Made by a program: the position numbers and the translations under genes
Assembly: GCA_020073705.1 (NCBI GenBank)
Contig: JAIQES010000005.1
Coordinates: 1-64,000 of the forward strand
Direction: 5' to 3'
DNA length: 64,000 bases
Origin: Terriglobia bacterium
GTDB lineage: Bacteria; Acidobacteriota; Terriglobia; Acidiferrales; UBA7541
Shown: piece by piece, positions 1-9,451 of the stretch
Numbering within the stretch: the first letter of the stretch is position 1
How the letters are laid out: every line of letters starts with the position of its first letter
Notes under the pieces: model-generated
What the model saw: the letters and a program-made list of their open reading frames with translations, nothing else
Database searches by the model: none
Told to the model about the DNA's origin: nothing

Positions 1-150
1 GGTGGCTATTTCGGCCACAGCGGGCGCCAGCATAAGGCAAGGCCTGCACCACTCCGCCCAGAAATCCACCATCACGGGCTGGGTATTGCTTGCGTCGATG
101 ACCTCAGCCTGAAACGTACTATCCGTCACACTGTTTACAGTATCTGCCAT
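1..150 (-). CDS. trxA: Thioredoxin, N-terminal part (cut by window edge)
   Basis: Translating the minus strand from the ATG at 150 gives 50 residues of a thioredoxin fold: a short N-terminal helix/strand, then VDFWAEW followed by the redox motif C35-R-P-C38. Thioredoxins reduce protein disulfides in the cytoplasm. The remainder lies beyond the window. The canonical motif is CGPC, so Arg at the second position is unusual and could shift the redox potential or substrate range. The gene lies 53 bp downstream of glgA on the same strand, so co-transcription is possible. Family assignment is firm; whether it is the main TrxA or a paralogue cannot be told from this fragment. Confidence 0.85.
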   Translation of the reverse strand, partial: MADTVNSVTDSTFQAEVIDASNTQPVMVDFWAEWCRPCLMLAPAVAEIAT

Positions 151-203
151 GAGTGCCCTTTCGTATGGAGGCTGCCGGGGATGCTATTCCACTCTGCCCC
201 GGT

Positions 204-1670
204 TTAATTAGATGTAACTGCGTCCTTTCGGTTTCTCGATTTCCAGGCCACTTCGTAAAGCCTTGCGTATTCTATCGCGGATGCCCGCCATGAGAAATCC
301 TTGGCCATGCCGTTGGCCTGTACCCGCCTCCAGGCCGCCCCGTTTCGATAGACGTCCAGCGCCTGGCGTATCGCGCCGAGCAGCGCCGCTCCATCATACG
401 CTTGAAACTTGAATCCCGTGCCGCGTCCCGTTCCCGGATCAAACGGCTCGATCGTGTCATCGAGGCCGCCCGTCGCGCGGACCACGGGAACCGTACCGTA
501 CTTCAAGCTGTAGATCTGATTCAAGCCGCAAGGCTCGTACCGCGAAGGCATCAGAAACATATCTGCGCCCGCTTCGACCTTATGCGCCAGGGTATTATCG
601 TACGCCACCTTCACACTCATCTTCTCGGGATACAGTTCCGCCAATTCGTGGAACATCTTTTCATATTTCGGCTCGCCCGCTCCCAGCGCTACGATCGCCA
701 CGTCTTCGGTGAGCAAGTCCGGCGCCACCTCCGCGATCAGATCGAATCCCTTTTGATCGGCAAACCGGGAGACGATCCCGATCAATGGTCTGTTTACGGC
801 CTCCGGCGGCAAGCCGAACACTTCAAGAAGATTCTTCTTGCATGCCAGCTTGCCCGAAAGATCCTTGGGTGAATATTTCGCGGCGATAAGCTTGTCCTTC
901 GCCGGACTCCACGCGGCATAATCCACGCCATTCAAAATTCCGACCAGGCGGTCCGCACGATCCCGCACCACGCCGTCGAGTCCATGTCCGTACTCGGCCG
1001 TTTGGATCTCTTCCGCGTACTTGCGGCTCACCGTCGTCAGGTAGTCGGAGAAATTCAGCGCGCCCTTCAGGAAATTCACTTTGCCGAAGAATTCCATCGC
1101 GCCGACCCTGAACAATGTCTCGGGCGCGCCAATCTTTTTCAAGACCTCCCGCGGGAATAAACCGTGATACCCCATGTTATGGATTGTGAAAATTACCGGC
1201 ACCCTTTGGGCCGCCACATCATTGGCGTACTGCGTTCGCAACAACACCGGCACCAAAGCCGACTGCCAGTCATGACAGTGAATCACATCGGGCTTCCAGA
1301 CGTTCTTGGAAAACTCGATGGCCGCGCGGCAAAATTCCGCAAACCGCTCCGCATTATCCGGATAATCCTTCCCTGCCACGCCGTAGAGTTGTTCGCGGTC
1401 GAAATATTCCGGGTCCTCGACGAAATAGTATCGAACCCTGCGCAGGCTCCCTCCATCGATGATGGCAGGGAAACGCAACGTATTGCCAAAAGCGATGGTC
1501 AGGCTTGGCGCAGCCACCGCAACGGCATTTGTGTTGCGGTACCGTGGAAGCAGCACGGCGACCCGGTGCCCCAGCGCAACCAGCGACCTGGGCAGCGCTT
1601 CCATCACGTCTGCCAGGCCTCCCGTCTTCGAAAACGGAAGCCCCTCGGATGCCACAAATAATATTTTCAT
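204..1670 (-). CDS. glgA: Glycogen synthase (ADP-glucose type)
   Basis: 488 residues, the usual length for bacterial GT5 glycogen/starch synthases, which transfer glucose from ADP-glucose to the growing alpha-1,4-glucan in the cytoplasm. The N-terminus carries the ADP-glucose-binding KTGGL motif (residues 15-19) in FVASEGLPFSKTGGLADV. The C-terminal Rossmann half has the nucleotide-sugar region SRYEPCGLNQIYSL and the TGGLDDTI segment typical of GlgA. The ATG at 1670 opens directly with the conserved KILFVASE strand, so the start is secure. Its direction is divergent from rsmA, with about 95 bp between the two starts. No other glycogen gene is in the window. Confidence 0.95.
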   Translation of the reverse strand: MKILFVASEGLPFSKTGGLADVMEALPRSLVALGHRVAVLLPRYRNTNAVAVAAPSLTIAFGNTLRFPAIIDGGSLRRVRYYFVEDPEYFDREQLYGVAGKDYPDNAERFAEFCRAAIEFSKNVWKPDVIHCHDWQSALVPVLLRTQYANDVAAQRVPVIFTIHNMGYHGLFPREVLKKIGAPETLFRVGAMEFFGKVNFLKGALNFSDYLTTVSRKYAEEIQTAEYGHGLDGVVRDRADRLVGILNGVDYAAWSPAKDKLIAAKYSPKDLSGKLACKKNLLEVFGLPPEAVNRPLIGIVSRFADQKGFDLIAEVAPDLLTEDVAIVALGAGEPKYEKMFHELAELYPEKMSVKVAYDNTLAHKVEAGADMFLMPSRYEPCGLNQIYSLKYGTVPVVRATGGLDDTIEPFDPGTGRGTGFKFQAYDGAALLGAIRQALDVYRNGAAWRRVQANGMAKDFSWRASAIEYARLYEVAWKSRNRKDAVTSN

Positions 1671-1764
1671 ATCCCCTCGTTCGAACTATCCACCGTACTG
1701 AAAGCTGCCGGGGCCGTCAAGGACCCTGCGTGATGCAAGTGGCGCGCGCAAAAGGACAGTTCTC

Positions 1765-2562
1765 TTGTTACACTTCCTTGCCGTGTCACCCGAAAAGCTG
1801 GGACAACATTTCCTCACCGACGCAAGCTGGCAGGAACGGATCGCGAGCGCGATACGAATCAACGGGGGCGTCTGGGTCGAAATCGGCGCAGGCCACGGGG
1901 AGATGACTTCACGGCTGGCGCGGCGCGCCAGTAAAGTGATCGCCATTGAATTGGACCGCCGGCTTGCCGCGCGCCTGCGCGAAGTCACAGCGCCGCTCGG
2001 GAATGTCGAAGTCGTCGAAGGCGATGTGCTAGCGGTCAATTTTGGCAGCTTGACGCGAGGCGCGACCTTTTCCGTGTACGGAAATCTGCCCTATTACATT
2101 ACTTCTCCCATTCTGCACCGTCTGTTCGAGCTGGCGGATCAGATCGCCGTAATCCACGCCGTGATGCAGTTCGAAGTGGCATTGCGGATCGTTGCGGCGC
2201 CCGGCCGCCGCGATTATGGGTATCTCTCCGTGCTTTCGCAGTGGTTCAGCCGGCCGGAACTCGTACTGCGGATTCCGCCGGGCGCATTTCGTCCTCCACC
2301 AAAGGTCGCTTCCGCACTGGTCAGCCTTCGCATGCCGGGCGCGCGCGCAACGATTACCGCCAGCGATGAAAAGGCATTCCTTGATTTTGTGAAAGAATGT
2401 TTCAAGCAAAAGAGAAAGACGCTGCGGAACAATCTTCGCGCCCGGCTCGGGACGCGCGCCGAAGGGATTCTCCGCGAAGCGAGATTGTCCCCTGACGCTC
2501 GTGCCGAGCAACTTTCCATTTCTCAGTTTGCCGCGCTGTTTCAATTGCTGCAGGGAAAATGA
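1765..2562 (+). CDS. rsmA: 16S rRNA (adenine1518/1519-N6,N6)-dimethyltransferase
   Basis: 265 residues matching KsgA/RsmA, which dimethylates two adjacent adenines in helix 45 of 16S rRNA during 30S maturation. Visible motifs are the SAM-binding EIGAGHGEMT (about residues 39-48), the acidic IELDRRL strand end, and the catalytic NLPYY (107-111). The GxxFRPPPKVASALVSL region is also typical. Translation probably starts at TTG 1765: AAAGGA at 1751-1756 sits eight bases upstream. A GTG six codons later (1783) is an alternative start that retains EKLGQHFL. Confidence 0.95.
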   Translation: MLHFLAVSPEKLGQHFLTDASWQERIASAIRINGGVWVEIGAGHGEMTSRLARRASKVIAIELDRRLAARLREVTAPLGNVEVVEGDVLAVNFGSLTRGATFSVYGNLPYYITSPILHRLFELADQIAVIHAVMQFEVALRIVAAPGRRDYGYLSVLSQWFSRPELVLRIPPGAFRPPPKVASALVSLRMPGARATITASDEKAFLDFVKECFKQKRKTLRNNLRARLGTRAEGILREARLSPDARAEQLSISQFAALFQLLQGK

Positions 2563-2582
2563 CAGGTAAATTTCGATGGCGC

Positions 2583-2613
2583 GCTCCGGCGCGCGTAACA
2601 CCGTAACCGGAGC
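2583..2613. terminator. Inverted repeat between convergent genes
   Basis: GCTCCGG (2583-2589) and CCGGAGC (2607-2613) form a perfect 7-bp stem with a 17-base loop, lying between the convergent ends of rsmA (2562) and the phosphodiesterase gene (2621). There is no T-run on either side, so intrinsic termination is uncertain. Confidence 0.3.
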
Positions 2614-2620
2614 TCCCTAG

Positions 2621-3412
2621 CTACGTTTTCCGCAAGGCGCTGACCAGGCGATCCGGATAATCACTCATGATGCCGTCCACCCCCGCCGCAATCAGCTGTT
2701 GCATCTGCCCAGGCTCGTTGATGGTCCAGGCGACGACCTGGAGGCCCGCGCGATGCGCTTTTTCGACCAGGGCAGGTGTGACGAGATCGCCACGCGGGAC
2801 AATTTGCCGGGCTCCGGCCCGCACGCTGCGCTCCACGAGATCGTTTGAAGGATCCTCGCACAAATAACCGGTCATCATCGTGCTGTCCAGCCGGTGGACG
2901 GACTCGATCGTGGCAGGATCGAATGAGAGAATGATGACGCGCGCAGCCTCGCCCGAGTCGCGCAACGCGGCGACGACGGCGTGCTCGACGCCCCAGGCCG
3001 AGTCGGACTTAATTTCCAAGTAGAAAATGACGTCGCGCTCCTTCGCAAACTGAAGGATTTCTTCCAGCGTGGGAACGCGCTCGCCGGCAAAGGATTCGGC
3101 CGAGCGGGAGCCGAACCACGCGCCGGCATCGAGCGCACGCACTTCCTCGAGCGACCTCAAGTGAACCAAGCCATGTCCGGTCGTGGTGCGGTCGAGCGTG
3201 GAGTCATGGATGGCCACGACCCGCGCATCTCGCGTCAGGTGCAAGTCGGTCTCAATGAAACGCGCGCCCATATCGGCGGCGCGGCGAAATGCCGCCATCG
3301 TATTTTCCGGCGCGTGCCCTGAAGCACCGCGGTGCGCCACGACCCACACAGCTGTCGAATTCCTCCACCACTGGTATTTGGAACTGCGTGAAAATTCTTC
3401 CCGCTTCGCCAT
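2621..3412 (-). CDS. Glycerophosphodiester phosphodiesterase family protein
   Basis: 263 residues of the GDPD TIM barrel, which hydrolyses glycerophosphodiesters to glycerol-3-phosphate and an alcohol. The family signature is complete: HRG at residues 27-29, PEN shortly after, the metal ligands in IETDLHLTRD, and the catalytic His in AIHDSTLDRTT. The C-terminal AWTINEPGQM and GVDGIMSDYPD are also typical. The reading frame stays open upstream to 3577, but that extension runs through a likely terminator hairpin at 3517-3552 and encodes arginine-rich non-family sequence, so the ATG at 3412 is preferred. No secretion signal is evident, suggesting a cytoplasmic enzyme of the UgpQ type. Confidence 0.9.
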   Translation of the reverse strand: MAKREEFSRSSKYQWWRNSTAVWVVAHRGASGHAPENTMAAFRRAADMGARFIETDLHLTRDARVVAIHDSTLDRTTTGHGLVHLRSLEEVRALDAGAWFGSRSAESFAGERVPTLEEILQFAKERDVIFYLEIKSDSAWGVEHAVVAALRDSGEAARVIILSFDPATIESVHRLDSTMMTGYLCEDPSNDLVERSVRAGARQIVPRGDLVTPALVEKAHRAGLQVVAWTINEPGQMQQLIAAGVDGIMSDYPDRLVSALRKT

Positions 3413-3516
3413 CCTAGCAGAATTGGTCCGCAGCGTTGCTCGCCTTCGGGAATGGCTGTGCCCAAGCCGCCGTCTGAAGTGGGAAATACCGGGTAGGTTT
3501 CCGGAAGACCAAACAT

Positions 3517-3552
3517 GAAAGGGCCGGCCCCATATTCGGGACCGGCCCTTTC
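3517..3552 (-). terminator. Strong hairpin downstream of TonB receptor gene
   Basis: A 15-bp stem (3517-3531 with 3538-3552, one mismatch) closes a six-base loop. The stem is GC-rich with GAAAGGG at its base, and it lies 29 bp past the stop of the minus-strand receptor gene at 3581. The trailing U-run is weak, but position and stability fit an intrinsic terminator. Confidence 0.65.
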
Positions 3553-3580
3553 TGCATTCGACCGTGCCTTCCGCCACAGG

Positions 3581-6500
3581 CTAGAAGGTCAAGCGGAAGC
3601 CTATCTGGACCGAGCGGGAAGCTCCCGCTCCGATGGACGGATTATTGTTGGACACGTCCGGAGTCTGGCCGGCAGTGCCGAATGTGTCGGGGTTGTTAAA
3701 GGGATCGTTTCCACCAGGGGCGTTGAATTGCGGATTGGCATACTGGGTGTGATTGAGAACATTGAAGACCTCAAACCGGAACTGGCCGCCAATGCGTTCG
3801 GTGAATTTCCAGTCTTTGTTAACCGAGAGATCCAGGAGTTGAAGGCCATTGCCGCGGAACGTGTTGCGGGTCATGCTGCCAAACGTCCCCAGCCCAGGAG
3901 GAATCATTACCGAGGTGCCTTGTTCGAAGCAGCCGTATTTGTAGAGGGCTGCCGTTGCCGCCCCTGCGGTTCCTCCATCCAATGCCAGGGCCTTTGAAGT
4001 GCAGTCTACGTTGTTTTTGGCGTAAGCGGGTGATGTTGGGTCCGACACTGGAGGCAGCCCAGGTAAGAAGAATGGAACCGATGTGGCACCCAGATGACTG
4101 AAGTCCGAGGAATTGCCGTAGAAGTTCCACCGATCCATGAATTCCCCGGTTCCACTGACGTCGGCAGAGGAGTTTACGCGGCCGTTGCTGAGTACGCCCC
4201 AGGGCAGAGCGCCCTGGATGTTCACGATGGCATTGATCTTCCAGCCTTCCAGCATCTGCGCATATCCCTTCTTCCCGGGAAGCGCGTAAGTTGTTGTGAG
4301 CGTGAAACGCCGCCGGATATCAAATCCGCTGTTGGAATACTCCGCTCGCGGGTTCAGGCTGTTCTGAGGGACGTTCTGTCCCCAGTCGTTGGTGATGTCG
4401 TCAAGGGCGTGCGCCCAGGTAAACCCAAGCGTATAGGAGAATCCGTGGACGGGCCTCTGGGTCAGCGTGACCTGCATTCCATGATAGTTCGAAAGGTACA
4501 CATTTGAAACGAGGTTGATGTTGGATAGATATGGGAAGCAACCCGCGCTGCCGAGGCCGGTGGGAAGTGGTGTCGGACAGGCCTTGGTGAATGGGCGATT
4601 GGCTTGTATAAGGGTCGCACTCGGCGAGCACTTGGCGCTCGTGCCAAAGGATGAGAGACATGAGGTAATATCATCAGGGATTGTAAATCCCGCACCCATA
4701 GGCGGCGCGTTACGATCGGTAAGCCCGATGAGCTTTGTGGCGTGGTTGCCCACATAGCCCACTTCCAGTGACAGGTTGTTCGTGAACGCGTGCTGTATGC
4801 TCAAACTCCAGTTTCCAACGTAGGGAGATCGCAGGTTGGGATCAACCGACAAAATGGGGCACGGTTTGGCGTTGGTGCAAGAAACCAATCCTGTCGGAAA
4901 GATCGAACCCCCATTGATTGCCGGGTTTTGGTTCCAGTTAACCTGCGCAGTGGTAAGAGCAAGGCCTCCGGCGGTAATCGTGCCCGGACCCGCGACCCCG
5001 TTGATCAGGGCTCCGGTAGGAATTGTATTCAGGCCGGTTGTGGTTGCCACGGTGAATTGCTGGGAGACAAATATGTTGAAGCCCTCCAGCACGTAAATGA
5101 TGCCGCCACCGCCGCGCAGGACGGTCTTCCCGTTGCCCCTAATGTCCCAGGCAAACCCAACACGAGGAGCGAAGTTATTGTGATCGCCATTGTAGGGTGT
5201 GTTGATTTGCTTGCCCACTTGCACCATGCCCAGCGTCGGATCGAAATTTCCGATCAGGTTGTTGGCGTCCTTGATTGGGGTGACGTATTCATAGCGCAGG
5301 CCCAGGTTGAATACTAACCGATGTGTGATGCGCCAATCGTCCTGGGCGAACCCCGCAAATCCCCAGGTCCTCAAAGTCCGCATGGGGTCTCCACTGAACA
5401 GTTGGCCGTTCAACGCCGTTCCGGTCATGAAATTCTGCAACGAAGTGAATGTAATGCGGCCCTTCCCCGTGTTGAACGTGCCGCCGTTATAGATATTCTT
5501 GTGCAGTTCACCGCCGAATTTGAAGCTGTGGGCGCCGTGCAAATACGACAGATTCTCGACAAACTCCCAGGTCATATCCGGTCCCTGGAATTTCGGGAAG
5601 TTCGCGCAGCAACCAATCGCGCCGCTGAACCCCCTCAGCGTGAGATTTGGAAAGCCGCAGGATCCCGCACCGGTATTGAGGTCGAACTCCGGCTGGCCGG
5701 CTCCCGAGCCGGGGCAGTCGGCCGGCTTGAAGGACTGCGTGTACCGGCTGAACCCGACTCTGGCTTCATTGACGATCGCGGAACTCGGAATGTAATTCCA
5801 TGTCCCTCCGACCATTTGAGCGCGAGTGTACTGCGCCGGCCGCCAGTACGGTTGCGTGATGGCGGAGCTGTTTACGGGAAACCCGGTATTCTGTCCGGCA
5901 AAATAAGTGGCGTGCAGCATGTTCTTCTGATTGATGTGGTAATCGATCTTTGCCAGGCCGTTGTCCACCTGCAGATCGGTGTTAAAGGCCACAGCATAGT
6001 TGGCAGACGGACCGGACTGGAATATCGTGGGGCCAGTGGTCCTGGCGCAGGTTGTTGCATCGAGTCCGGCAACTAGCAAGCTTGTCGAGCTCCGGCTCCC
6101 CGCTGGAACGGCCAGGCACGCGTCTACAACACTGTGCGCCGAGTCTCCGATCGAGGTCGTCGTGGGAAAAGTGATCCGCGCGGGGTTCCCGATCGCATAA
6201 CGTTGTCCTTCGTAGCCCATGAAGAAGAAGAGTTTGTCCTTCTTAATGGGCCCGCCTACGGACGCACCGAACTGCTCGAGGCCAATGTGCTGCTTCGGAA
6301 TGGGATTCCCATCGCCGTCTAGACCGGAGTCGAAGGGATTCCGGGCGTCTAGGGCATCGGTGCGGCCAAAAGCGGCGGCCGAGCCGTGGAAGGTATTCGT
6401 GCCCGATTTCAACCCGATGTTCGCTATGGCTCCCGGCTTCCAGCCGTATTCCGCCTTGGGGTTCTGTTGGGTGTTGAATTCCTGGATGGAATCGACAGGC

Positions 6501-7171
6501 AATAACGTTGCCGCATCGCCGGAGAGACCCACGCCGTTTACGACGCTCTGCGCGCTGAAGGGTTCAATCGCCGTGATGCCATCAAGGATGTAGACATTAT
6601 GCTCCGGACGAAGGCCGTTGGTGCTCTGCGTCCAAGCGCCGCCACCAGGATAGATCGTCACGCCGGGGCGCAACTGCAGCAAGTTCATGAAGTTCCGCCC
6701 ATTCAAGGGCATGTCCTCGATGGTCGCATTACTCAGCGTCCCACCCAATGTGGCATTGGTGGTTTCCACCAGAGGAATCGCCTCGCTGACAGTGATCGTC
6801 TGCGTTTGTGCGCCGGGCTGGAGGGAAAGATCGACGCGGATGTCCTTGCCGACCTCCAATACGATGTTTTCCCGCTGCACAGTCTTGAAGCCCTGATATT
6901 CCGCTTTAACCGTATAGGTTCCTGGAACCAGGTTCGGAGCGTTATACGCCCCGGCATCGTCTGTGGTCAAAATTCGCGTCGTGCCCCGGTCCACGTCCCG
7001 GACGCTCACGGTTGCTCCCTGGATGGCGCCGCCGCTTTCGTCCGTAACGCTTCCGGAGATACGTCCTGTATTTGCCTGCGAAAAAGCCGACAAACAAAGC
7101 AGGAGCACTCCCAGACAAACACCCAACAACTGAATTGCATTCCTTGCACCCACCCAGCTTATAATTCTCAT
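3581..7171 (-). CDS. Oar-like TonB-dependent receptor with carboxypeptidase-regulatory domain
   Basis: 1196 residues. A signal peptide (hydrophobic LLGVCLGVLLLCLSAFS, cleaved near SQA) is followed by a carboxypeptidase-regulatory beta-sandwich (ISGSVTDESGGAIQGATV onward, roughly residues 38-115), a TonB plug (LPLNGRNFMNLLQLRPGV region), and a long outer-membrane beta-barrel ending in an aromatic-terminated strand, FRLTF. This architecture is the Oar/acidobacterial receptor class, and the barrel segments FFFMGYEGQR and FAQDDWRI are typical. The substrate is unknown; such receptors are often linked to polymer or peptide uptake. ATG 7171 is chosen because GGAGG lies six bases upstream; an earlier in-frame start at 7207 lacks this. 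It is monocistronic, ending at the hairpin 3517-3552. Confidence 0.9.
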   Translation of the reverse strand: MRIISWVGARNAIQLLGVCLGVLLLCLSAFSQANTGRISGSVTDESGGAIQGATVSVRDVDRGTTRILTTDDAGAYNAPNLVPGTYTVKAEYQGFKTVQRENIVLEVGKDIRVDLSLQPGAQTQTITVSEAIPLVETTNATLGGTLSNATIEDMPLNGRNFMNLLQLRPGVTIYPGGGAWTQSTNGLRPEHNVYILDGITAIEPFSAQSVVNGVGLSGDAATLLPVDSIQEFNTQQNPKAEYGWKPGAIANIGLKSGTNTFHGSAAAFGRTDALDARNPFDSGLDGDGNPIPKQHIGLEQFGASVGGPIKKDKLFFFMGYEGQRYAIGNPARITFPTTTSIGDSAHSVVDACLAVPAGSRSSTSLLVAGLDATTCARTTGPTIFQSGPSANYAVAFNTDLQVDNGLAKIDYHINQKNMLHATYFAGQNTGFPVNSSAITQPYWRPAQYTRAQMVGGTWNYIPSSAIVNEARVGFSRYTQSFKPADCPGSGAGQPEFDLNTGAGSCGFPNLTLRGFSGAIGCCANFPKFQGPDMTWEFVENLSYLHGAHSFKFGGELHKNIYNGGTFNTGKGRITFTSLQNFMTGTALNGQLFSGDPMRTLRTWGFAGFAQDDWRITHRLVFNLGLRYEYVTPIKDANNLIGNFDPTLGMVQVGKQINTPYNGDHNNFAPRVGFAWDIRGNGKTVLRGGGGIIYVLEGFNIFVSQQFTVATTTGLNTIPTGALINGVAGPGTITAGGLALTTAQVNWNQNPAINGGSIFPTGLVSCTNAKPCPILSVDPNLRSPYVGNWSLSIQHAFTNNLSLEVGYVGNHATKLIGLTDRNAPPMGAGFTIPDDITSCLSSFGTSAKCSPSATLIQANRPFTKACPTPLPTGLGSAGCFPYLSNINLVSNVYLSNYHGMQVTLTQRPVHGFSYTLGFTWAHALDDITNDWGQNVPQNSLNPRAEYSNSGFDIRRRFTLTTTYALPGKKGYAQMLEGWKINAIVNIQGALPWGVLSNGRVNSSADVSGTGEFMDRWNFYGNSSDFSHLGATSVPFFLPGLPPVSDPTSPAYAKNNVDCTSKALALDGGTAGAATAALYKYGCFEQGTSVMIPPGLGTFGSMTRNTFRGNGLQLLDLSVNKDWKFTERIGGQFRFEVFNVLNHTQYANPQFNAPGGNDPFNNPDTFGTAGQTPDVSNNNPSIGAGASRSVQIGFRLTF

Positions 7172-7685
7172 ACGTGCCTCCAAATCAACCGACTTAGAAA
7201 CCAGCACCGAGAACTAAAATGCCGTTGGCCCGTATTAATTATTCACTCGAGGGATAGTAGCTTCGTGTGCCCTGCATAACATTGGCGGGAAGTGAAGTCA
7301 AGTCAAATTTTTGCGATATCTATGCGTCTTCTTCTAGTCGGCTGCGCGGCACGCCTTTAACCGGAATTTCCATTTTGACTTCCCAGACGACCGACAATGT
7401 CCCCCCGGAAAACAAAAACTACTTAGCCTATGCTGTCGCAAGCGCATTACCACTCGAAGATACTTTTTTCTGCCGATTAAGTTATTGTAAATACATCATT
7501 TAATTTAGACAAAAAAATTATGGCGCTAAGTAGACCTTAACCTTATACAGTTTTCCACATAATCCCATTCCCAACTCCATGGTCTTTAGTAGAGTTCAAG
7601 GGCTGGTTGTACCATTCCCATGCGACTTCCGCCAGCGCTGCTATGCCCAACGCGCAGGCCGGAGTATGTGATCGGTAGGCTGCCG
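7172..7685. other. 514-bp AT-richer intergenic region
   Basis: It lies upstream of the receptor gene (minus) and downstream of nrdR (also minus). It is clearly AT-richer than the surrounding genes, with A/T runs near 7460-7530. It must contain the receptor promoter, but I could not pick a convincing -35/-10 pair. Short open frames here have no ribosome-binding site or recognisable product. Confidence 0.5.
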
Positions 7686-8150
7686 CTACTTGCGGGAGCG
7701 GTCTTTCAGCAGGCCCTTCAGTTCGGACATGAATTCCTTGACGTCCTTGAAGTCCAGGTAAACCGAGGCGAAGCGGACGTAGGCAACCTTGTCTAGTTTC
7801 TTGATGCGGTTCATCAGGAGTTCGCCGATCTCGCTGGTCTGGCGCTCGCGCTCGGGGGCTTCGTGTACAAAGCGCTCAACTTCGTCCACCAAGGCTTCGA
7901 GCTTAGCCGTGGCAACAGGACGTTTTTCGCACGATTTCAACAGCCCTTGCAAAATTTTCTGGCGGTCGAAGCGTTCCCGGCGGCCATCCTTCTTGATGAC
8001 CATGTAGGGGATTTCATCGATACGCTCGTAGGTGGTGTAACGCCGTCCGCACTTCAGACACTCCCGGCGACGACGGATCAGATCCCCGGCCCGGCCCTCG
8101 CGCGAGTCGATGACCTTGTCGTCCACGGACGAGCAGAATGGGCATTTCAC
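7686..8150 (-). CDS. nrdR: Transcriptional repressor NrdR
   Basis: 154 residues, the family's normal length. The N-terminal zinc ribbon has cysteines C3, C6, C31 and C34 with SREGRAGDLIRRRRECLKCG, followed by the ATP-cone (IKKDGRRERFDRQKI onward, roughly residues 48-137). NrdR senses ATP/dATP and represses ribonucleotide reductase operons by binding NrdR boxes. Translation starts at GTG 8150, which overlaps the stop of the upstream membrane-protein gene by four bases (GTGA), indicating translational coupling. No ribonucleotide reductase gene is in the window. Confidence 0.95.
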   Translation of the reverse strand: MKCPFCSSVDDKVIDSREGRAGDLIRRRRECLKCGRRYTTYERIDEIPYMVIKKDGRRERFDRQKILQGLLKSCEKRPVATAKLEALVDEVERFVHEAPERERQTSEIGELLMNRIKKLDKVAYVRFASVYLDFKDVKEFMSELKGLLKDRSRK

Positions 8151-9301
8151 CGCGCAGAATCTCCTCGTTCCCTTCCGTTCAGCCCCTTGGAAATCGCCCC
8201 GCCGTTAGCCCGCGGCACCGCAATGTGCGTGCCGACCTCTTCCGCCTCGGCCTCCGCGCGCGCCAGCTTGCGAAGCTCCCCTACGGACACTCCTTCGTGA
8301 ATCAATAGTGGAATCCCGATCAGGGTCGAACCCGCGAACGTAATGATCCATAGTACGACGGCGATGGCCACCGCAGGTTCCTGGTCCACCCCAAAGATCT
8401 TCGTCAAACCAATGAAACTGGCGATTTGAGCGCCGCCGCCGACGCCGGGAAGTTGCAGCACCGATCCCACCAGGGTGACTGCCAGCAACAGCATGGCTCC
8501 AGCGAAATTCATGTCGGAATGAAGGAACGCAACCGAGAACGCCTGTGCAACCCACAGATAGATCAACACCGCGACAGACCAGTGCACCGTCGTGTAAAAG
8601 ATTGCGGCCAACAGGTCGGGAAGGGTGCGAATGGCCTGCAATCCTTCGTTGACGCCTGTAATAACCGAGGCGATGCGCATGCGCATCCCGCCGACCGCGC
8701 GCCAGTGCTCCAGGCCACGGTCGAGCGCCCCCGCCCCATGCAAACGGTGATAGACCAGAAGCACGACGAGAGCGCTCAGGACGCCAAGCAACAACCAGCC
8801 GCCGTGGCGCGCCCCGTCCACCCAGTTCATATCCGCGCCTGCGTCGGAGAGCTTGCTGGAAAACACGAGCAGGCTCAGGCATGCCAGACCCGCGGCTGCG
8901 GCAAAATCGAAAAAGCGTTCAAGAAAGAAGATCCCGAACATGCTTGCTACAGGCAGGCGATCCTTCCGCGCAAGCAGCAGGGGCCGGACAGGCTCGCCGG
9001 CTCTCCCCAGAACGAAAATCGAGGCGAAGCCCATCAACGTTCCACGGTACGTATTCAAGAAACTGGTGGGGCCTACGTAGCGGCAAAAGCATTGCCAGCG
9101 GCGAGCGCGGATTGCATAACAGGCGTAAATCGCCACAAGGGAGAGCAAGAGCAGCCCAATATTCGCCTGGCCGACACTGTGGATGAATTTCCTCCACGTA
9201 AAATCGGCCAAATGAATCTCATGGCGGCTTCGAAAGGCGATAGCGACCAGGGCCGCCAGAATCAAAAACGCGACAAAAAGCCTGCGAACAGTTCCACGCA
9301 T
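8147..9301 (-). CDS. Flippase-like integral membrane protein (LPG-synthase TM / UPF0104 family)
   Basis: About 384 residues with many hydrophobic helices. The N-terminal helix (LFVAFLILAALVAIAF), then RARRWQCF and the conserved FASIFVLGRAGEPVRPLLLARKD and FFLERFFDF segments identify the lysylphosphatidylglycerol synthase transmembrane / YbhN-like family (the membrane half of MprF and relatives). These proteins are proposed to move lipids or lipid-linked intermediates, but no substrate can be inferred. There is no attached synthetase domain. A start at ATG 9301 is assumed; an in-frame TTG at 9340 is possible and neither has a clear ribosome-binding site. Coupled to nrdR by a four-base overlap. 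Confidence 0.75.
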   Translation of the reverse strand: MRGTVRRLFVAFLILAALVAIAFRSRHEIHLADFTWRKFIHSVGQANIGLLLLSLVAIYACYAIRARRWQCFCRYVGPTSFLNTYRGTLMGFASIFVLGRAGEPVRPLLLARKDRLPVASMFGIFFLERFFDFAAAAGLACLSLLVFSSKLSDAGADMNWVDGARHGGWLLLGVLSALVVLLVYHRLHGAGALDRGLEHWRAVGGMRMRIASVITGVNEGLQAIRTLPDLLAAIFYTTVHWSVAVLIYLWVAQAFSVAFLHSDMNFAGAMLLLAVTLVGSVLQLPGVGGGAQIASFIGLTKIFGVDQEPAVAIAVVLWIITFAGSTLIGIPLLIHEGVSVGELRKLARAEAEAEEVGTHIAVPRANGGAISKGLNGRERGDSAR

Positions 9302-9451
9302 CCGCACGCGAGCGTAACCGTTGCGGCGAGTAAGTGTCAAGAAAGGACATAATCATGCGTTCCCGATTGAATGTGTGCTTGGGGTACAAGATTGGGACGT
9401 GGTCACCTGGATTTCACATGTTTCCCGCTGTTCGCCTCGATGGATGGGCAA

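Noticed and set aside
3413-3577. Upstream extension of the phosphodiesterase gene
   Set aside because: It would read through the stable hairpin at 3517-3552 and adds Arg-rich sequence unlike the family, so the start at 3412 was preferred.
7267-7503. 78-codon open frame in the receptor's upstream region
   Set aside because: No ribosome-binding site, no motif and AT-rich composition unlike coding DNA nearby.
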